Positions 8,855 to 17,563 of a stretch of DNA of 64,000 nucleotides are shown here, one piece after another. Source of the DNA: Candidatus Neomicrothrix sp. UBA2974. GTDB lineage: Bacteria; Actinomycetota; Acidimicrobiia; Acidimicrobiales; MedAcidi-G1. Both the position numbers and the translations under genes were made by a program. Positions within the stretch are counted from its first letter, which is position 1, and every line of letters starts with the position of its first letter. The DNA is taken from positions 58,027 through 122,026 of the forward strand of contig DEAU01000022.1 in NCBI GenBank assembly GCA_002348705.1, in the 5' to 3' direction. The notes beneath the pieces were generated by a model. That model was given only the letters and a program-made list of their open reading frames with translations. It did not search any database and was not told the origin of the DNA.

Positions 8855-9601
8855 TCACGGAGAACCGCTAACAGTCAGTACCTGGCCTGTGAGATAAGTC
8901 AGTTCTGGGCTTGCGAGAAACTGAACTACATGAGCAATCTCCTCTGCCTCTCCTATTCTCCCCAGTGCCGTATGGCGCGCTGCCTCTTTCACGTACTCTT
9001 CCCAATCGACACCCCGAAGTTCAGCCCCGGACCTCGTCATTCGCGTGTCGATAAATCCCGGTGCAACTGCATTTACCAGGACGCCCTGAGGACCAAACTC
9101 CCACGCCAGCGAACGTGTTAGGCCACCAATGCCCGCCTTAGCGGCGCTGTAATTCGCGTGATTTGGCAGTCCACGACTGGCCACTGAGGAGAGGAGGACG
9201 ATACGGGGCGACCTGGACTTCTTGAGCGACGAGATACTTGCGCGCACCAGTGAGAATGCTCCCTTGAGGTTGACATCAACTGCCTCCTCCCAGAGATCGT
9301 CGGTCATGTCTTCGACTGTCGATCCAGCCATACAGCCTGCTGCAGCTATTACGGCATCGATTGGTCCGAAGTCGGCATCTAGGGACTCAAGGGCTTCCGA
9401 TATTTCGCCCGCGGCCCTCACGTCAACGACTCTGGACCGTGATTCTGTTCCAGATGCTTCAAGCTCACTGGCGACTGTTTCGATAGGTTCTCTATCGCGA
9501 TCTAGTAGCACGATTAGAGAAGCCTCCGGGGCCATCTTTCGGCAAATGGCGGCCCCAATTCCGCGACCTGCACCGCTTACTACAACGACACGACCACTCA
9601 T
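8855..9601 (-). CDS. SDR family oxidoreductase
   Basis: A 248-residue classical short-chain dehydrogenase/reductase. The cofactor motif VSGAGRGIGAAI is at the N-terminus, the catalytic Ser lies in VLLSSVASRG, and the YxxxK pair is in NYSAAKAGIGGL. A C-terminal YLTGQVLTVSGS tail is typical. I prefer the ATG at 9601 over a TTG four codons earlier. It sits between the racemase-family and amidohydrolase genes of the transporter operon, where it would oxidise or reduce a hydroxyl/keto group in the catabolic sequence. Substrate is not identifiable. Confidence 0.9.
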   Translation of the reverse strand: MSGRVVVVSGAGRGIGAAICRKMAPEASLIVLLDRDREPIETVASELEASGTESRSRVVDVRAAGEISEALESLDADFGPIDAVIAAAGCMAGSTVEDMTDDLWEEAVDVNLKGAFSLVRASISSLKKSRSPRIVLLSSVASRGLPNHANYSAAKAGIGGLTRSLAWEFGPQGVLVNAVAPGFIDTRMTRSGAELRGVDWEEYVKEAARHTALGRIGEAEEIAHVVQFLASPELTYLTGQVLTVSGSP

Positions 9602-9712
9602 TGCCTCACCCAAAGGACTTCCCCGTATGAATAGTGGCCCCTTCGCTAAGTCGGCAACACCCGCGGTAGGTTAGAAGCGACATAATCCTCAAGCTGCAGC
9701 GGAACTTCGTGT

Positions 9713-10591
9713 TCACTTGTCAAGCCCAAACAGCTGTACAGCATTTTCTCGAAACACCTTTTGGATCACTGACTCCGGCAGAGAGAAACTCAGGTAGCGG
9801 TCGACCGTCGCCTTGATTGGACAGAACGGGTAGCCAGTAGCAAAGAGGAATCGATCCTGGAGGAAGGTTTTCATCGCGACCACATAGTCCGCTTCTCCTG
9901 TGAGCCCGGGAAAATACACATCCGGGAGCATCCACACATTCGGCCTTCGGAAGGCCACACCCAGCGCACCTTGAACATATGGCCAACCGCCATGGACATT
10001 GACAATCCTCAGATCAGGGAATCGTTGCGCGATCCGGTCTAGGCGCACTGGATCCGAATATGAGGTGTCCGGCCCCGCCTCACCTCCGCTCATTACCAAT
10101 GCTGGCAACTCTGCAGCCATGCACGATTCGTAGACCTCAGAAATCCCGGGATCGTCGATGTAAGTTGGCTCATCGGCAACCCCTGGCTCAAAAACGATTG
10201 CCTTGGCGCCCTGAGCCTTCAATCCTGCAATAGAGCCGGCAGCATCAGCCGATGTCGGATCTACGGCGGCGTAGGCCATGAAGAATCCGTTGCTTTGGTT
10301 ACATGCTTCAAAGACCGGTTGGTTTCCTTTACCTCCCATCCAGCGGTTCGGAGCCCTGGCGGGCACTCCGGCCAGCGAGATTCCTGCTTCCTGAGACTCC
10401 CGGAGGTATTCAGGCAAACTCCTCTTTAGGAGCGAGGTCGGCGCTTTCCATCCCCGATTCTCAATGTTTCCTACAGTTCTGTCGAGATTCGCGTAGGTCC
10501 GATCTGCCAGAAAACCATCGATCGGCGGTCGTGCACGCGAGTCGATGATCCCATCAGGGACTAGCCGTTGAAGACTCTCGTCGTCGTACAA
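9713..10591 (-). CDS. amidohydrolase-fold protein with degenerate metal site
   Basis: A 292-residue protein that aligns overall with amidohydrolase-2 TIM barrels: RIVNVHGGWPYVQGAL near residue 195 and the FLFATGYPFCPIKATVDRYL tail near residue 250 are in family positions. The N-terminal HxH pair is replaced by DSRARPP (residues 17-23), and the C-terminal Asp of GSDxPF is replaced (ATGYPF). Most metal ligands are therefore missing, so it may be metal-independent, use another mechanism, or be non-catalytic. The probable start is TTG. It lies directly downstream of the ABC transporter ATPase genes and upstream of an SDR gene on the same strand. Confidence 0.75.
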   Translation of the reverse strand: MYDDESLQRLVPDGIIDSRARPPIDGFLADRTYANLDRTVGNIENRGWKAPTSLLKRSLPEYLRESQEAGISLAGVPARAPNRWMGGKGNQPVFEACNQSNGFFMAYAAVDPTSADAAGSIAGLKAQGAKAIVFEPGVADEPTYIDDPGISEVYESCMAAELPALVMSGGEAGPDTSYSDPVRLDRIAQRFPDLRIVNVHGGWPYVQGALGVAFRRPNVWMLPDVYFPGLTGEADYVVAMKTFLQDRFLFATGYPFCPIKATVDRYLSFSLPESVIQKVFRENAVQLFGLDK

Positions 10592-10679
10592 TGTTTCTTA
10601 CCTCGTATCAATGTCACACTTAATCTCATGCGACTGTCATTGTTAGTCGATTGTTCCAATTGCTCTCTGGACTGCTCAA

Positions 10680-11621
10680 CTACGTGGTGTCTAAATGCCA
10701 ACACCTAATCGATCTTGACTGAGAATTCATCACCAACTCTGGTTCTCCATTCGAGCACACCTCGGTAGCTAGCGGGCATCGTGGGACAAACCGACAACCG
10801 CTTCTTGGCAGACCTTCAGGCGAAATCGTCGACACTAAGCCTTCTCTATTTGACGAACTCGAGGCCGCAGCTTGAACAAGTAACTCTGTATACGGATGAG
10901 ATGGCGAATCCACCAGATCACGACCCGGACCGCCCTCCACAATGGTTCCCGCGTACATGACTGCGATTCGGTTCGACAGGTGGCGTACCACCGCCAACGA
11001 GTGACTGATGAATATCATCGACATCTGATGTGACGTCTGGAGTTCGAGGAGTAGGTTCAGAATCTGTGCCTGCACAGAGACATCGAGAGCAGAGACTGGT
11101 TCGTCGCAAATCAGGATCTTTGGCTCAAGGGCAAGCGCTCTAGCGATGTTCACTCGCTGCGCCTGACCCCCAGATAGTTCATAAGGAAAACGATCAAGCA
11201 GTTCTTCATCTAGTTGGACAGCAGACATCAGGTCCTTGACTCTCGCAACTCGCTGCTTTTTGGTGCCTCGGCCGTGAACCACCAGCGGCTCTTCGATAAG
11301 CCATCCGACGCGCTTCCTACTATCAAGTGCGGCGATGGGGTACTGGAAAACCGCCTGTATCACCTCCCGATAAACCCTTGGTTCTTCCTTCAACCAGTTC
11401 CCAACCGGTCGACCTTCTACGGAGATGGAACCCGAGTCGGGTGTCTCTATGCCGAGAAGCAGGTTCGCCACTGTCGACTTTCCAGATCCAGATTCACCGA
11501 CCAGACCCAGAACTTCTCCCTGAGCCAAAGAAAGCGACACCTCCCGCACCGCGTGCACAGCGTTCTTGCCTGATCCGAAAGTCTTTGAAACGGCATCGGT
11601 TTCCAAAAGGAGTTGCGTCAT
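10680..11621 (-). CDS. peptide/nickel-type ABC transporter ATP-binding protein (DppF/OppF-like)
   Basis: A 313-residue ATPase of the dipeptide/oligopeptide class. Walker A GESGSGKST, signature LSGGQAQRV and Walker B ILICDEPVSALD are intact. The C-terminal oligopeptide-transporter extension has the Cys-rich CRFVPRCPLATEVC. I chose the ATG at 11621 because it overlaps the stop of the upstream ATPase gene (ATGA), the same coupling seen elsewhere in the operon. It forms the second ATPase of a heterodimer with the product of 11618-12574, powering the two permeases on the cytoplasmic face of the membrane. Confidence 0.95.
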   Translation of the reverse strand: MTQLLLETDAVSKTFGSGKNAVHAVREVSLSLAQGEVLGLVGESGSGKSTVANLLLGIETPDSGSISVEGRPVGNWLKEEPRVYREVIQAVFQYPIAALDSRKRVGWLIEEPLVVHGRGTKKQRVARVKDLMSAVQLDEELLDRFPYELSGGQAQRVNIARALALEPKILICDEPVSALDVSVQAQILNLLLELQTSHQMSMIFISHSLAVVRHLSNRIAVMYAGTIVEGGPGRDLVDSPSHPYTELLVQAAASSSSNREGLVSTISPEGLPRSGCRFVPRCPLATEVCSNGEPELVMNSQSRSIRCWHLDTT

Positions 11622-12574
11622 GAGCGCTCCTTGGACCATTTCTCCATCCCAGGTCCGCACGCCACAAAGCCGCTCTTGTGTTCGATGGGCAGCGGATCAG
11701 TTCGAAGGCAAGTCTCTTCTCTCAGGTCACAGCGCGTGGCAAAGACACACCCCTGATCCGCAATCTCCCCAAAGGCCATAGCAGGTAAGGGTGTCCGGGT
11801 CTCTCCTTCCAATTTCGGCACTGAAGCAAGGAGGCCTCTCGTGTAGGGATGAACCGGTAAGCCAAGTACATCCTCTGTCTCTCCACGCTCCACGACTCTG
11901 CCGCCGTACATCACCACTACTTCGTCGGCCAGGCGTGACACAACACTGAGATCATGGCTAATTATCACCAGACTCAGATTCGCCTCGGTGCGCAGTTCGT
12001 GCAGGATCTCAAGGATCTCTGCCTGCACAGTTGAGTCAAGTGCACTTGTCGGTTCATCCGCAATGAGCAAGGCTGGTTCGTGCACCAAGGCGACAGCAAT
12101 TGAAATTCTCTGAAGCATGCCTCCACTCAGTTGGTGTGGATACGAACCCAAAGCCCGATCCGGATCATCAATGCCCACACGCTGAAGAACGCTGACCAGC
12201 CGGGAGTAGTCGTCACTCCGGCCAGCCGCCTGTAGAGCATCTTTTACCTGAACCCTTAGAACCCGAGTTGGATTCCACGAGTCAACTGGGGACTGAAATA
12301 CGAAGGCGACCTCCGAACGGCGAAGGTGGAGCCATTTCCGCTTTGAAATATCGAGCAGATCGTGTCCTCCTAGTTCGATTCGTGACGCCTTCATCTTTGC
12401 CCCCGACGGAAGCAGTCCGCCAAGAGCTAGTGCGACTGTGGTCTTCCCGCTCCCAGATTCGCCAACCACACCTAGGGTTCGGCCATGGTCCAACTCAAAA
12501 GAGGCGCCCTTCAGCGCAGGCGACTGTTCGCCTGCGTAATAAACCGTCAGGTCATCCACCTTCAACAAACTCAT
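11618..12574 (-). CDS. peptide/nickel-type ABC transporter ATP-binding protein (DppD/OppD-like)
   Basis: A 318-residue ATPase, first of the pair in this operon. Walker A GESGSGKTTVALALGG, signature LSGGMLQRISIA and Walker B LLIADEPTSALD are intact. The C-terminal extension has the family cysteines (CVFATRCDLREETC). Its start overlaps the stop of the permease gene upstream by ATGA and its stop overlaps the next ATPase gene, so the genes are translationally coupled. It works with the adjacent DppF-like ATPase and the DppB/DppC-like permeases. Confidence 0.95.
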   Translation of the reverse strand: MSLLKVDDLTVYYAGEQSPALKGASFELDHGRTLGVVGESGSGKTTVALALGGLLPSGAKMKASRIELGGHDLLDISKRKWLHLRRSEVAFVFQSPVDSWNPTRVLRVQVKDALQAAGRSDDYSRLVSVLQRVGIDDPDRALGSYPHQLSGGMLQRISIAVALVHEPALLIADEPTSALDSTVQAEILEILHELRTEANLSLVIISHDLSVVSRLADEVVVMYGGRVVERGETEDVLGLPVHPYTRGLLASVPKLEGETRTPLPAMAFGEIADQGCVFATRCDLREETCLRTDPLPIEHKSGFVACGPGMEKWSKERS

Positions 12575-13395
12575 GACGTCGATCGTTTCCTCAAGGCGTC
12601 ACCGAGTAGCACGAAATTCAGCACGACGACAAAAATCACTACCCCTGGGAACACCGCGTACCACCAAGCATTCAAGACGAACTGCTTTGACTGGGCTACA
12701 AGCCTCCCCCACTCGGGCGTCGGAGGCTGTGCTCCTAACCCGAGGAAAGAAAGGCCCGTTAGCGCAACAAGCGCATTACCTATGTCGAGGGTAAATCGGA
12801 CCAGAAGTTGGTTGTAGGTATGTGGAATGACATGCCACCGCAGGATCTGCGACTTCTTTGCCCCAAGAGTCTGGGCGGCCATGACATGGTATTCATTTAG
12901 AATCGACTTGACCTGGCCCCGGACCATACGTGCGTAGCTCGGCCACCAAAGTAGGACCAGAGCCACAAGAGTTGAATTAAGTCCCCTGCCGAGAGAAGCC
13001 GCTACGGCCATGGCGAATATCAGATAAGGAAACGCAAGAAAAACGTCTACAACCCGAACCAGCAAGCGATCGGCCAGCCCTCCATACCACGCTGCTAGAG
13101 CACCGTAGATAGTCCCTATTACAGAAGCGCTTCCAACTATCAGCAATGCGGAACCAATTGAATATTTCGCACCATGAATGACTCGGGAAAATATGTCTCG
13201 GCCAGTTTGATCCGTCCCAAATAAGTGCTCTCCCGAAGGAGGGGCAAAACGATTTGAAACCTCTAGCGAATAGGGGTCGTGCGGTGCTAAGACACCTGGT
13301 ATCAGAATCAAGACGCCAAGAAAAAGAACAGTCACAAGGACCCACAACGTGAGTGGGTCTACCGACCTTCTCGCGGTTTTTTCCGACTCAGCCAT
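12571..13395 (-). CDS. ABC transporter permease (DppC-like)
   Basis: A 274-residue integral membrane permease with about six transmembrane segments. The periplasmic N-terminal region carries the family motif HLFGTDQTGRDIFSRVIHG near residue 55, and the cytoplasmic EAA loop, which docks to the ATPase, includes the AAQTLGAKKSQILRWHVIP stretch. It is the second permease of the peptide-type transporter. The ATG at 13395 follows GGAAG-like sequence, while a GTG four codons upstream is an alternative start. It overlaps the DppD-like gene by ATGA. Confidence 0.94.
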   Translation of the reverse strand: MAESEKTARRSVDPLTLWVLVTVLFLGVLILIPGVLAPHDPYSLEVSNRFAPPSGEHLFGTDQTGRDIFSRVIHGAKYSIGSALLIVGSASVIGTIYGALAAWYGGLADRLLVRVVDVFLAFPYLIFAMAVAASLGRGLNSTLVALVLLWWPSYARMVRGQVKSILNEYHVMAAQTLGAKKSQILRWHVIPHTYNQLLVRFTLDIGNALVALTGLSFLGLGAQPPTPEWGRLVAQSKQFVLNAWWYAVFPGVVIFVVVLNFVLLGDALRKRSTS

Positions 13396-13451
13396 CTTGA
13401 CTTCCACTAGTCAGTCAGCAGAAGATGAACGTTCTCGCCCACTCCTGCCGC

Positions 13452-14519
13452 CTAGGTGATGCGTGGATCAAGCACTCGATAGATCCGATTCACCAGAGAA
13501 TTGATTAGGACAAAGCTTGCCGTCGCAATAATGGTCACCGCCATGATCGCGTTGTAGTCAAATGCCTGAAATGCGCTAAAGGCGTAAAGACCTATTCCTG
13601 GCCAGGAAAAGATCACTTCCACGATTACAACACCGCCCAAACTCCAGCCAAGTTGAAGTCCGAGCATGGTGACTACGGGGTTAAGGGCATTTCGCAGAGC
13701 ATCAACCGTAACCACCTTGGACTCGCTGACCCCGCGAGCTCGAGCGGCCTGTACATAGGGGCGTTGCAACTGTTCACTCATCGAAGATCGCATCAGCGTC
13801 ATGGTCAGAGCGATGTTGTGAAACACGATTGTGGTTATAGGCAACACAAGGCGCCGAATCGCCTCAACTATTGCCGAGGTGTCCATGCTGATCAGGGAGT
13901 CGAGCAGACCACTTCCGGTGATCTCATCAACTCCATATTTTCGATGATTGAAACTTCCGGCAATCGGGAGCCAGTCAATATTGGCGGCGAGACCCACTTG
14001 CAAGAGGAGACCAACCCAAAAGACAGGCATTGCTGAACCCGCAACAGCGATTATTCGTAATAACACCGAATGCAATCCACGGGGCCAATAAGCCCAAATA
14101 ATGCCTAACAGGATCCCAAGCCCAGCGATCATTGTGAATGACACCACGATGAGTTCCAAGGAGGCTGGCAGAGCCTCCAAGAGGTCGTTAATAACCGGTT
14201 GTCTAGTCCTAATGGAGTCGCCAAAATCTCCAGAGATAAGGCCGCCGAGATAGTTGACGTACTGAACGACAACCGGCTTGTCTAAACCGAGGTCCTGCCT
14301 TACTTGAGCAACCTGATCAGGGCCGGCTTCTAGACCCGCAGCCAGCCTTGCAGGATCGGCCGGAATAACTCGGCTCAGGATAAAGGTGAGGCTTACCGCC
14401 GCCAATACAACGACTAGAAGCCAGAGCAGCCCCTTAGCAAAGTTGGCTGTTGGGCCGGAGCTGAATCGATTTTCATGCTCCGGCCCAACTACCAAGGAAT
14501 CTTGTTCTGTATCCGTCAC
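13452..14519 (-). CDS. ABC transporter permease (DppB-like)
   Basis: A 355-residue permease with a first transmembrane helix near residues 30-50, about five more, and the EAA-loop segment RARGVSESKVVTVDALRNAL near residue 255. The N-terminal tail of about 28 residues is longer than in most DppB proteins. The start is GTG and overlaps the binding-protein stop (GTGA), so it is coupled to the unusual fused binding protein. It pairs with the DppC-like permease to form the membrane channel. Confidence 0.94.
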   Translation of the reverse strand: MTDTEQDSLVVGPEHENRFSSGPTANFAKGLLWLLVVVLAAVSLTFILSRVIPADPARLAAGLEAGPDQVAQVRQDLGLDKPVVVQYVNYLGGLISGDFGDSIRTRQPVINDLLEALPASLELIVVSFTMIAGLGILLGIIWAYWPRGLHSVLLRIIAVAGSAMPVFWVGLLLQVGLAANIDWLPIAGSFNHRKYGVDEITGSGLLDSLISMDTSAIVEAIRRLVLPITTIVFHNIALTMTLMRSSMSEQLQRPYVQAARARGVSESKVVTVDALRNALNPVVTMLGLQLGWSLGGVVIVEVIFSWPGIGLYAFSAFQAFDYNAIMAVTIIATASFVLINSLVNRIYRVLDPRIT

Positions 14520-17158
14520 CCAGCGTTATCTGTGTTGCGGGCAAAGAAGAAGCGGACGGAAACCACGAAGTCCAAAGGCTCGTACTTCACCGTCCAGTTC
14601 TCCCGAACAGGCTGGTAGATCGGAGCCATCGGCACCCAGACCGCAACCTGATCATCAATCATCTGATCCTGGATCTGGCGCAGCACGAGGCCACGCTCCT
14701 CACGATCAGCAATCGTCGCTACCTTTGCCGTCAACTCATCAACGAGAGCGTTGGAATAGTAGGCCCAGTTGTAGCCACCCTGATCAGCAAACGATTCCGT
14801 GATGTAACCCGACTTCAGCAGTGAAGAGGGATCTGGAGAAGTCATGTTCAGAATCAGGAATGCCATATCCGCGGCGGTATCTGGGTTGCTCGTCATCTCG
14901 ACCAACTGTCCCCAAGGAACGAGCACCTGCTCAACGCCGATCCCGATTTCCTTCAGATTCTCCTGAAGGAGAGTTCCAAAGAACTCCTCAAAAGAGAGGC
15001 CGCCGATTCCAGCGTAGGAGATGGTGAAAGCGATGTTGTCAGGCCCTGCATCGGGATAACCGGCCTCGGCCATCAACTGCTTCGCGCCATCTACGTCTCG
15101 GACGGACTGGGGCGGCAGAGGACCAACATCGGCGTTGCTCGGAAGCGGTCCGGTTGGAGCTTCGGTTCGACCCCCATAGAACTCGTTCCAAGCGTCGTAG
15201 TCGAATGCCATAGCAATCGCCTTGCGCACCAACGGGTCACTCGTCGGACCGTCCGTCTGCATATTGAAGACGACCGAGCCGACACCAAACCGCGCTTGCA
15301 CAACACTCTTAACACCATCACACTGAATGGCGGCTGTCGTGTCGTCCGGGCTCAGGCCACCGAGCATGTCGATCTCGCCCTCACACATTTGAAGCACAGC
15401 ACTCGTGATGTCAGGGTCCGTTCGCAAGGTGACATGTGTCGGCGTTCCGGGTTCGAACGGCCTCCAGTAGCCGGGGTATCCCACCATGGTGATGGTCTCG
15501 GCAGAGTGGCTCTCCAGCATGTACGGACCTGATCCGGCCTCGTTGCTCGCGAACCAATCTGTCGCCCACGGGTCATCAGAGGTTGCCCCTGCCTCAATCG
15601 CCTCTGCGGAAACGATCGGAATCTTCGGAAGGCTGCCTTCAAAGAAGACATTCGGCTGCGAAAGGGTTATGTGGACCTCGTACGGACCTAGAGCTTCGTA
15701 ACTCTCGATCGAGCCCATGTTCGTCGCTGGGCCTTGGTTGATCGCCTGGATCCTCTCGAAACTCCGAATCACGTCCTCAGAGTCGAACGGGTACCCGTCA
15801 TGGAAGACCACACCCTCACGCAACTGGACGGTTAGTCCCAGGCCATCGGCCGACCACTCCCATGAGGTGGCTAAAGCCTCTCGAGATATCGCAGGCTCCG
15901 AACCTGGCGGGAACTCCAACAAGCTGTCATACACGCTCCTGATGAAGAGCATCGCCGCCGAGTCGTATCCAATGTGGGGGTCGATCGACGGAATCGGTGC
16001 GATGTTGGAGAAGACCACCGGCTCATAGGGCAACTCCACCGCTGCCGGGGCTGTCGCTTCGGGCGTGGCGGGTGCTTCGGGGCAGATGCTGGTGTCGGCG
16101 CTGGCCCAACCGGTCCAACGGGCACAGTTGTCAGCCAACCACTTGTTGGCGGCGTCCTCAGGCTCCATGCCGTCGATGTCGACGTACATCGCCAACTGGG
16201 CGATGTCGAGGTTCGTGAAGTTCATCTGCTGAACCGCCGCATAGGCGTTCGGCCACTTGGCCGGGAAGCCCTCCCACACACCGATCTTCAGATAACCATC
16301 CTTCGGGTTACCACAGTCATGCGTGGTCTCCGGGTTGACACCCCACTCCGGGTCGGTCTTACAACCCTCGCCGTACTCGGGGAACTCAATGAACTTGCCG
16401 TCATACATGGCCTCAATGAAGTTCGGAGTCCAGTTGAACAACACGATCGGCTCCTGGTTCGCCGAAGCAGCCTCAAGAGCCGCCCACAACGCACCAGCCG
16501 TACCCGCGTTCTCAACAATGAAGTCCATGCCGAGACCATCGACACGCTCCTGATCGCCCTTCAGCCAGTCCACCGGACCACCCAAGAAACGACCCTTGCC
16601 GCCCGAATCAGGCGTAGTGAACATCTCCGCACAGGCGTTCAACGCCTCCCAATCCGGGAGACCCGGGCACACGTCTTCGATGTAGGACGGGTACCACCAC
16701 TCCTCACGCGTCTTCGCGTCGTGCGTCGCTGCATCAATCACACAGCCCTTATCCACCTGCTCCTCGAAGGCAACGCCGAACGCGCCCTGCCAGACCTCAT
16801 GGACCAGGTCCATGTCGCCCTCACACATCGAGGTGTACACCAGCGTCGAATCCGCCGAGATGTACTCCACCGAGTTGCCAGTGGCCTCCAAGATCGCACC
16901 AACGGCATAAACGCCGGCGATCTGGCTCGACCAGTTGTGAATCGGCAACTTGATCGGATCAGAAGAATCCGACGCCGCAGCAGAATCACCACTATCGGCG
17001 GGAGCCGCAGTCGTTGCCGGCGCCGCAGTCGTTGCCGGCGCCGCAGTCGTTGCCGGCGCTTCAGCGCTCGACGTGCTTTCTTCGTCTGATCCACAAGCTG
17101 AGGCCACCATCGCCAACGCGAGGACGGTGAACAGCAGTCGCTTCAGGGTCTTCAGCAT
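14516..17158 (-). CDS. tandem substrate-binding lipoprotein: OpuAC/ProX-like domain fused to SBP_bac_5 domain
   Basis: The 880-residue protein starts with a lipoprotein signal (lipobox ASAC, Cys near residue 22) and an APATTA-repeat linker. Residues about 68-355 are a glycine-betaine/ProX-type (OpuAC) domain, recognisable by PIKLPIHNWSSQIAG, HEVWQGAFGVAFEEQ, EEWWYPSYIEDVCPG and VLFNWTPNFIEA. After a second Ala/Thr/Pro linker (about 356-372), residues 373-880 are a complete peptide-type SBP_bac_5 domain starting YEPVVFSNIAPIPSIDPH and ending near QIQDQMIDDQVAVWVPMAP. Single binding proteins are normally one or the other, about 330 or 520 residues. It is the first gene of the DppBCDF-type operon and has a good AAGGAG site 8 bases upstream. 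The first half looks more GC-rich by eye. It may present two substrate classes to one transporter. Confidence 0.9.
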   Translation of the reverse strand: MLKTLKRLLFTVLALAMVASACGSDEESTSSAEAPATTAAPATTAAPATTAAPADSGDSAAASDSSDPIKLPIHNWSSQIAGVYAVGAILEATGNSVEYISADSTLVYTSMCEGDMDLVHEVWQGAFGVAFEEQVDKGCVIDAATHDAKTREEWWYPSYIEDVCPGLPDWEALNACAEMFTTPDSGGKGRFLGGPVDWLKGDQERVDGLGMDFIVENAGTAGALWAALEAASANQEPIVLFNWTPNFIEAMYDGKFIEFPEYGEGCKTDPEWGVNPETTHDCGNPKDGYLKIGVWEGFPAKWPNAYAAVQQMNFTNLDIAQLAMYVDIDGMEPEDAANKWLADNCARWTGWASADTSICPEAPATPEATAPAAVELPYEPVVFSNIAPIPSIDPHIGYDSAAMLFIRSVYDSLLEFPPGSEPAISREALATSWEWSADGLGLTVQLREGVVFHDGYPFDSEDVIRSFERIQAINQGPATNMGSIESYEALGPYEVHITLSQPNVFFEGSLPKIPIVSAEAIEAGATSDDPWATDWFASNEAGSGPYMLESHSAETITMVGYPGYWRPFEPGTPTHVTLRTDPDITSAVLQMCEGEIDMLGGLSPDDTTAAIQCDGVKSVVQARFGVGSVVFNMQTDGPTSDPLVRKAIAMAFDYDAWNEFYGGRTEAPTGPLPSNADVGPLPPQSVRDVDGAKQLMAEAGYPDAGPDNIAFTISYAGIGGLSFEEFFGTLLQENLKEIGIGVEQVLVPWGQLVEMTSNPDTAADMAFLILNMTSPDPSSLLKSGYITESFADQGGYNWAYYSNALVDELTAKVATIADREERGLVLRQIQDQMIDDQVAVWVPMAPIYQPVRENWTVKYEPLDFVVSVRFFFARNTDNAG
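17004..17057 (-). repeat. three perfect 18-bp tandem repeats in lipoprotein linker
   Basis: The unit GCCGCAGTCGTTGCCGGC occurs three times without mismatch (17004-17021, 17022-17039, 17040-17057). On the minus strand it encodes repeats of the linker APATTA after the lipobox of the fused binding protein. Such in-frame repeats can change copy number by slippage and would vary linker length. Confidence 0.9.
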
Positions 17159-17222
17159 CTAAGACGCTCCTTTTCGTTTGACAGGATGAGCCAACTGCTA
17201 TTGGCCTGTGTCATCCCCCCCC

Positions 17223-17332
17223 TTGGAAGGTCTTCTCGCCTGTGCTGGGGCAATAGAGACCCAACGAACGACAAAAATACCTACTGGCGATGCTATAAGA
17301 GGAATTTCGCCTCATGCAAGAAGACCTTCCAA
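17223..17332. repeat. 14-bp perfect inverted repeat enclosing 82 bases
   Basis: TTGGAAGGTCTTCT (17223-17236) and AGAAGACCTTCCAA (17319-17332) are exact reverse complements, with a further GC pair after one mismatch inside. They lie in the leader of the fused binding-protein gene. The whole could be a long-range RNA stem, a transcription-factor site pair, or a tiny inverted-repeat element. Confidence 0.6.
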
Positions 17333-17479
17333 ATAGAACAACTGGGCCCAACAGCCACCACCACAAGCCCGACAAACCAGCCCGAACCTGACACCTACAG
17401 CATTTGTCATCTAGATCGGCAATAAATAGGGAGATCTTGGAAGGATCCTGCCGATTTGCTTATATGGAAACTATGAATT

Positions 17480-17494
17480 GTCCACCAAGTGGAC
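17480..17494. promoter_or_regulatory. operator-like palindrome
   Basis: GTCCAC (17480-17485) and GTGGAC (17489-17494) form a perfect 6-bp inverted repeat with a CAA spacer, flanked by TTGTCC-like sequence. Size and spacing resemble sites of dimeric helix-turn-helix repressors. Placement about 320 bases before the binding-protein start is compatible with a distal operator; function is inference. Confidence 0.3.
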
Positions 17495-17563
17495 GTATGC
17501 CCGCGCATTCTTGGCTGAGACGAAGCCTTTCACTTGTTGCGCGAATCCTCACAGGGAAATAAG

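Larger units (their letters stand above)
17159..17563. other. 405-bp intergenic region, leader of the transporter operon
   Basis: No supported gene. On the minus strand it must hold the promoter and 5' leader of the binding-protein operon and the region beyond the hyuB stop. It contains the AAGGAG site of the binding-protein gene (ctcctt at 17167-17172), a C8 tract near 17215, a 14-bp inverted repeat enclosing 82 bases and a separate short operator-like palindrome, listed individually. I do not recognise a known riboswitch. Confidence 0.6.

Noticed and set aside
15974..17089. Long plus-strand open frame (371 codons) antisense to the binding-protein gene
   Set aside because: Arg/His/Leu-rich composition typical of a shadow frame; the opposite strand encodes a clear two-domain lipoprotein.
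17213..17222. C8 tract near the binding-protein leader considered as a phase-variable tract
   Set aside because: It is outside coding sequence and 50 bases from the start; one tract alone does not support phase variation.
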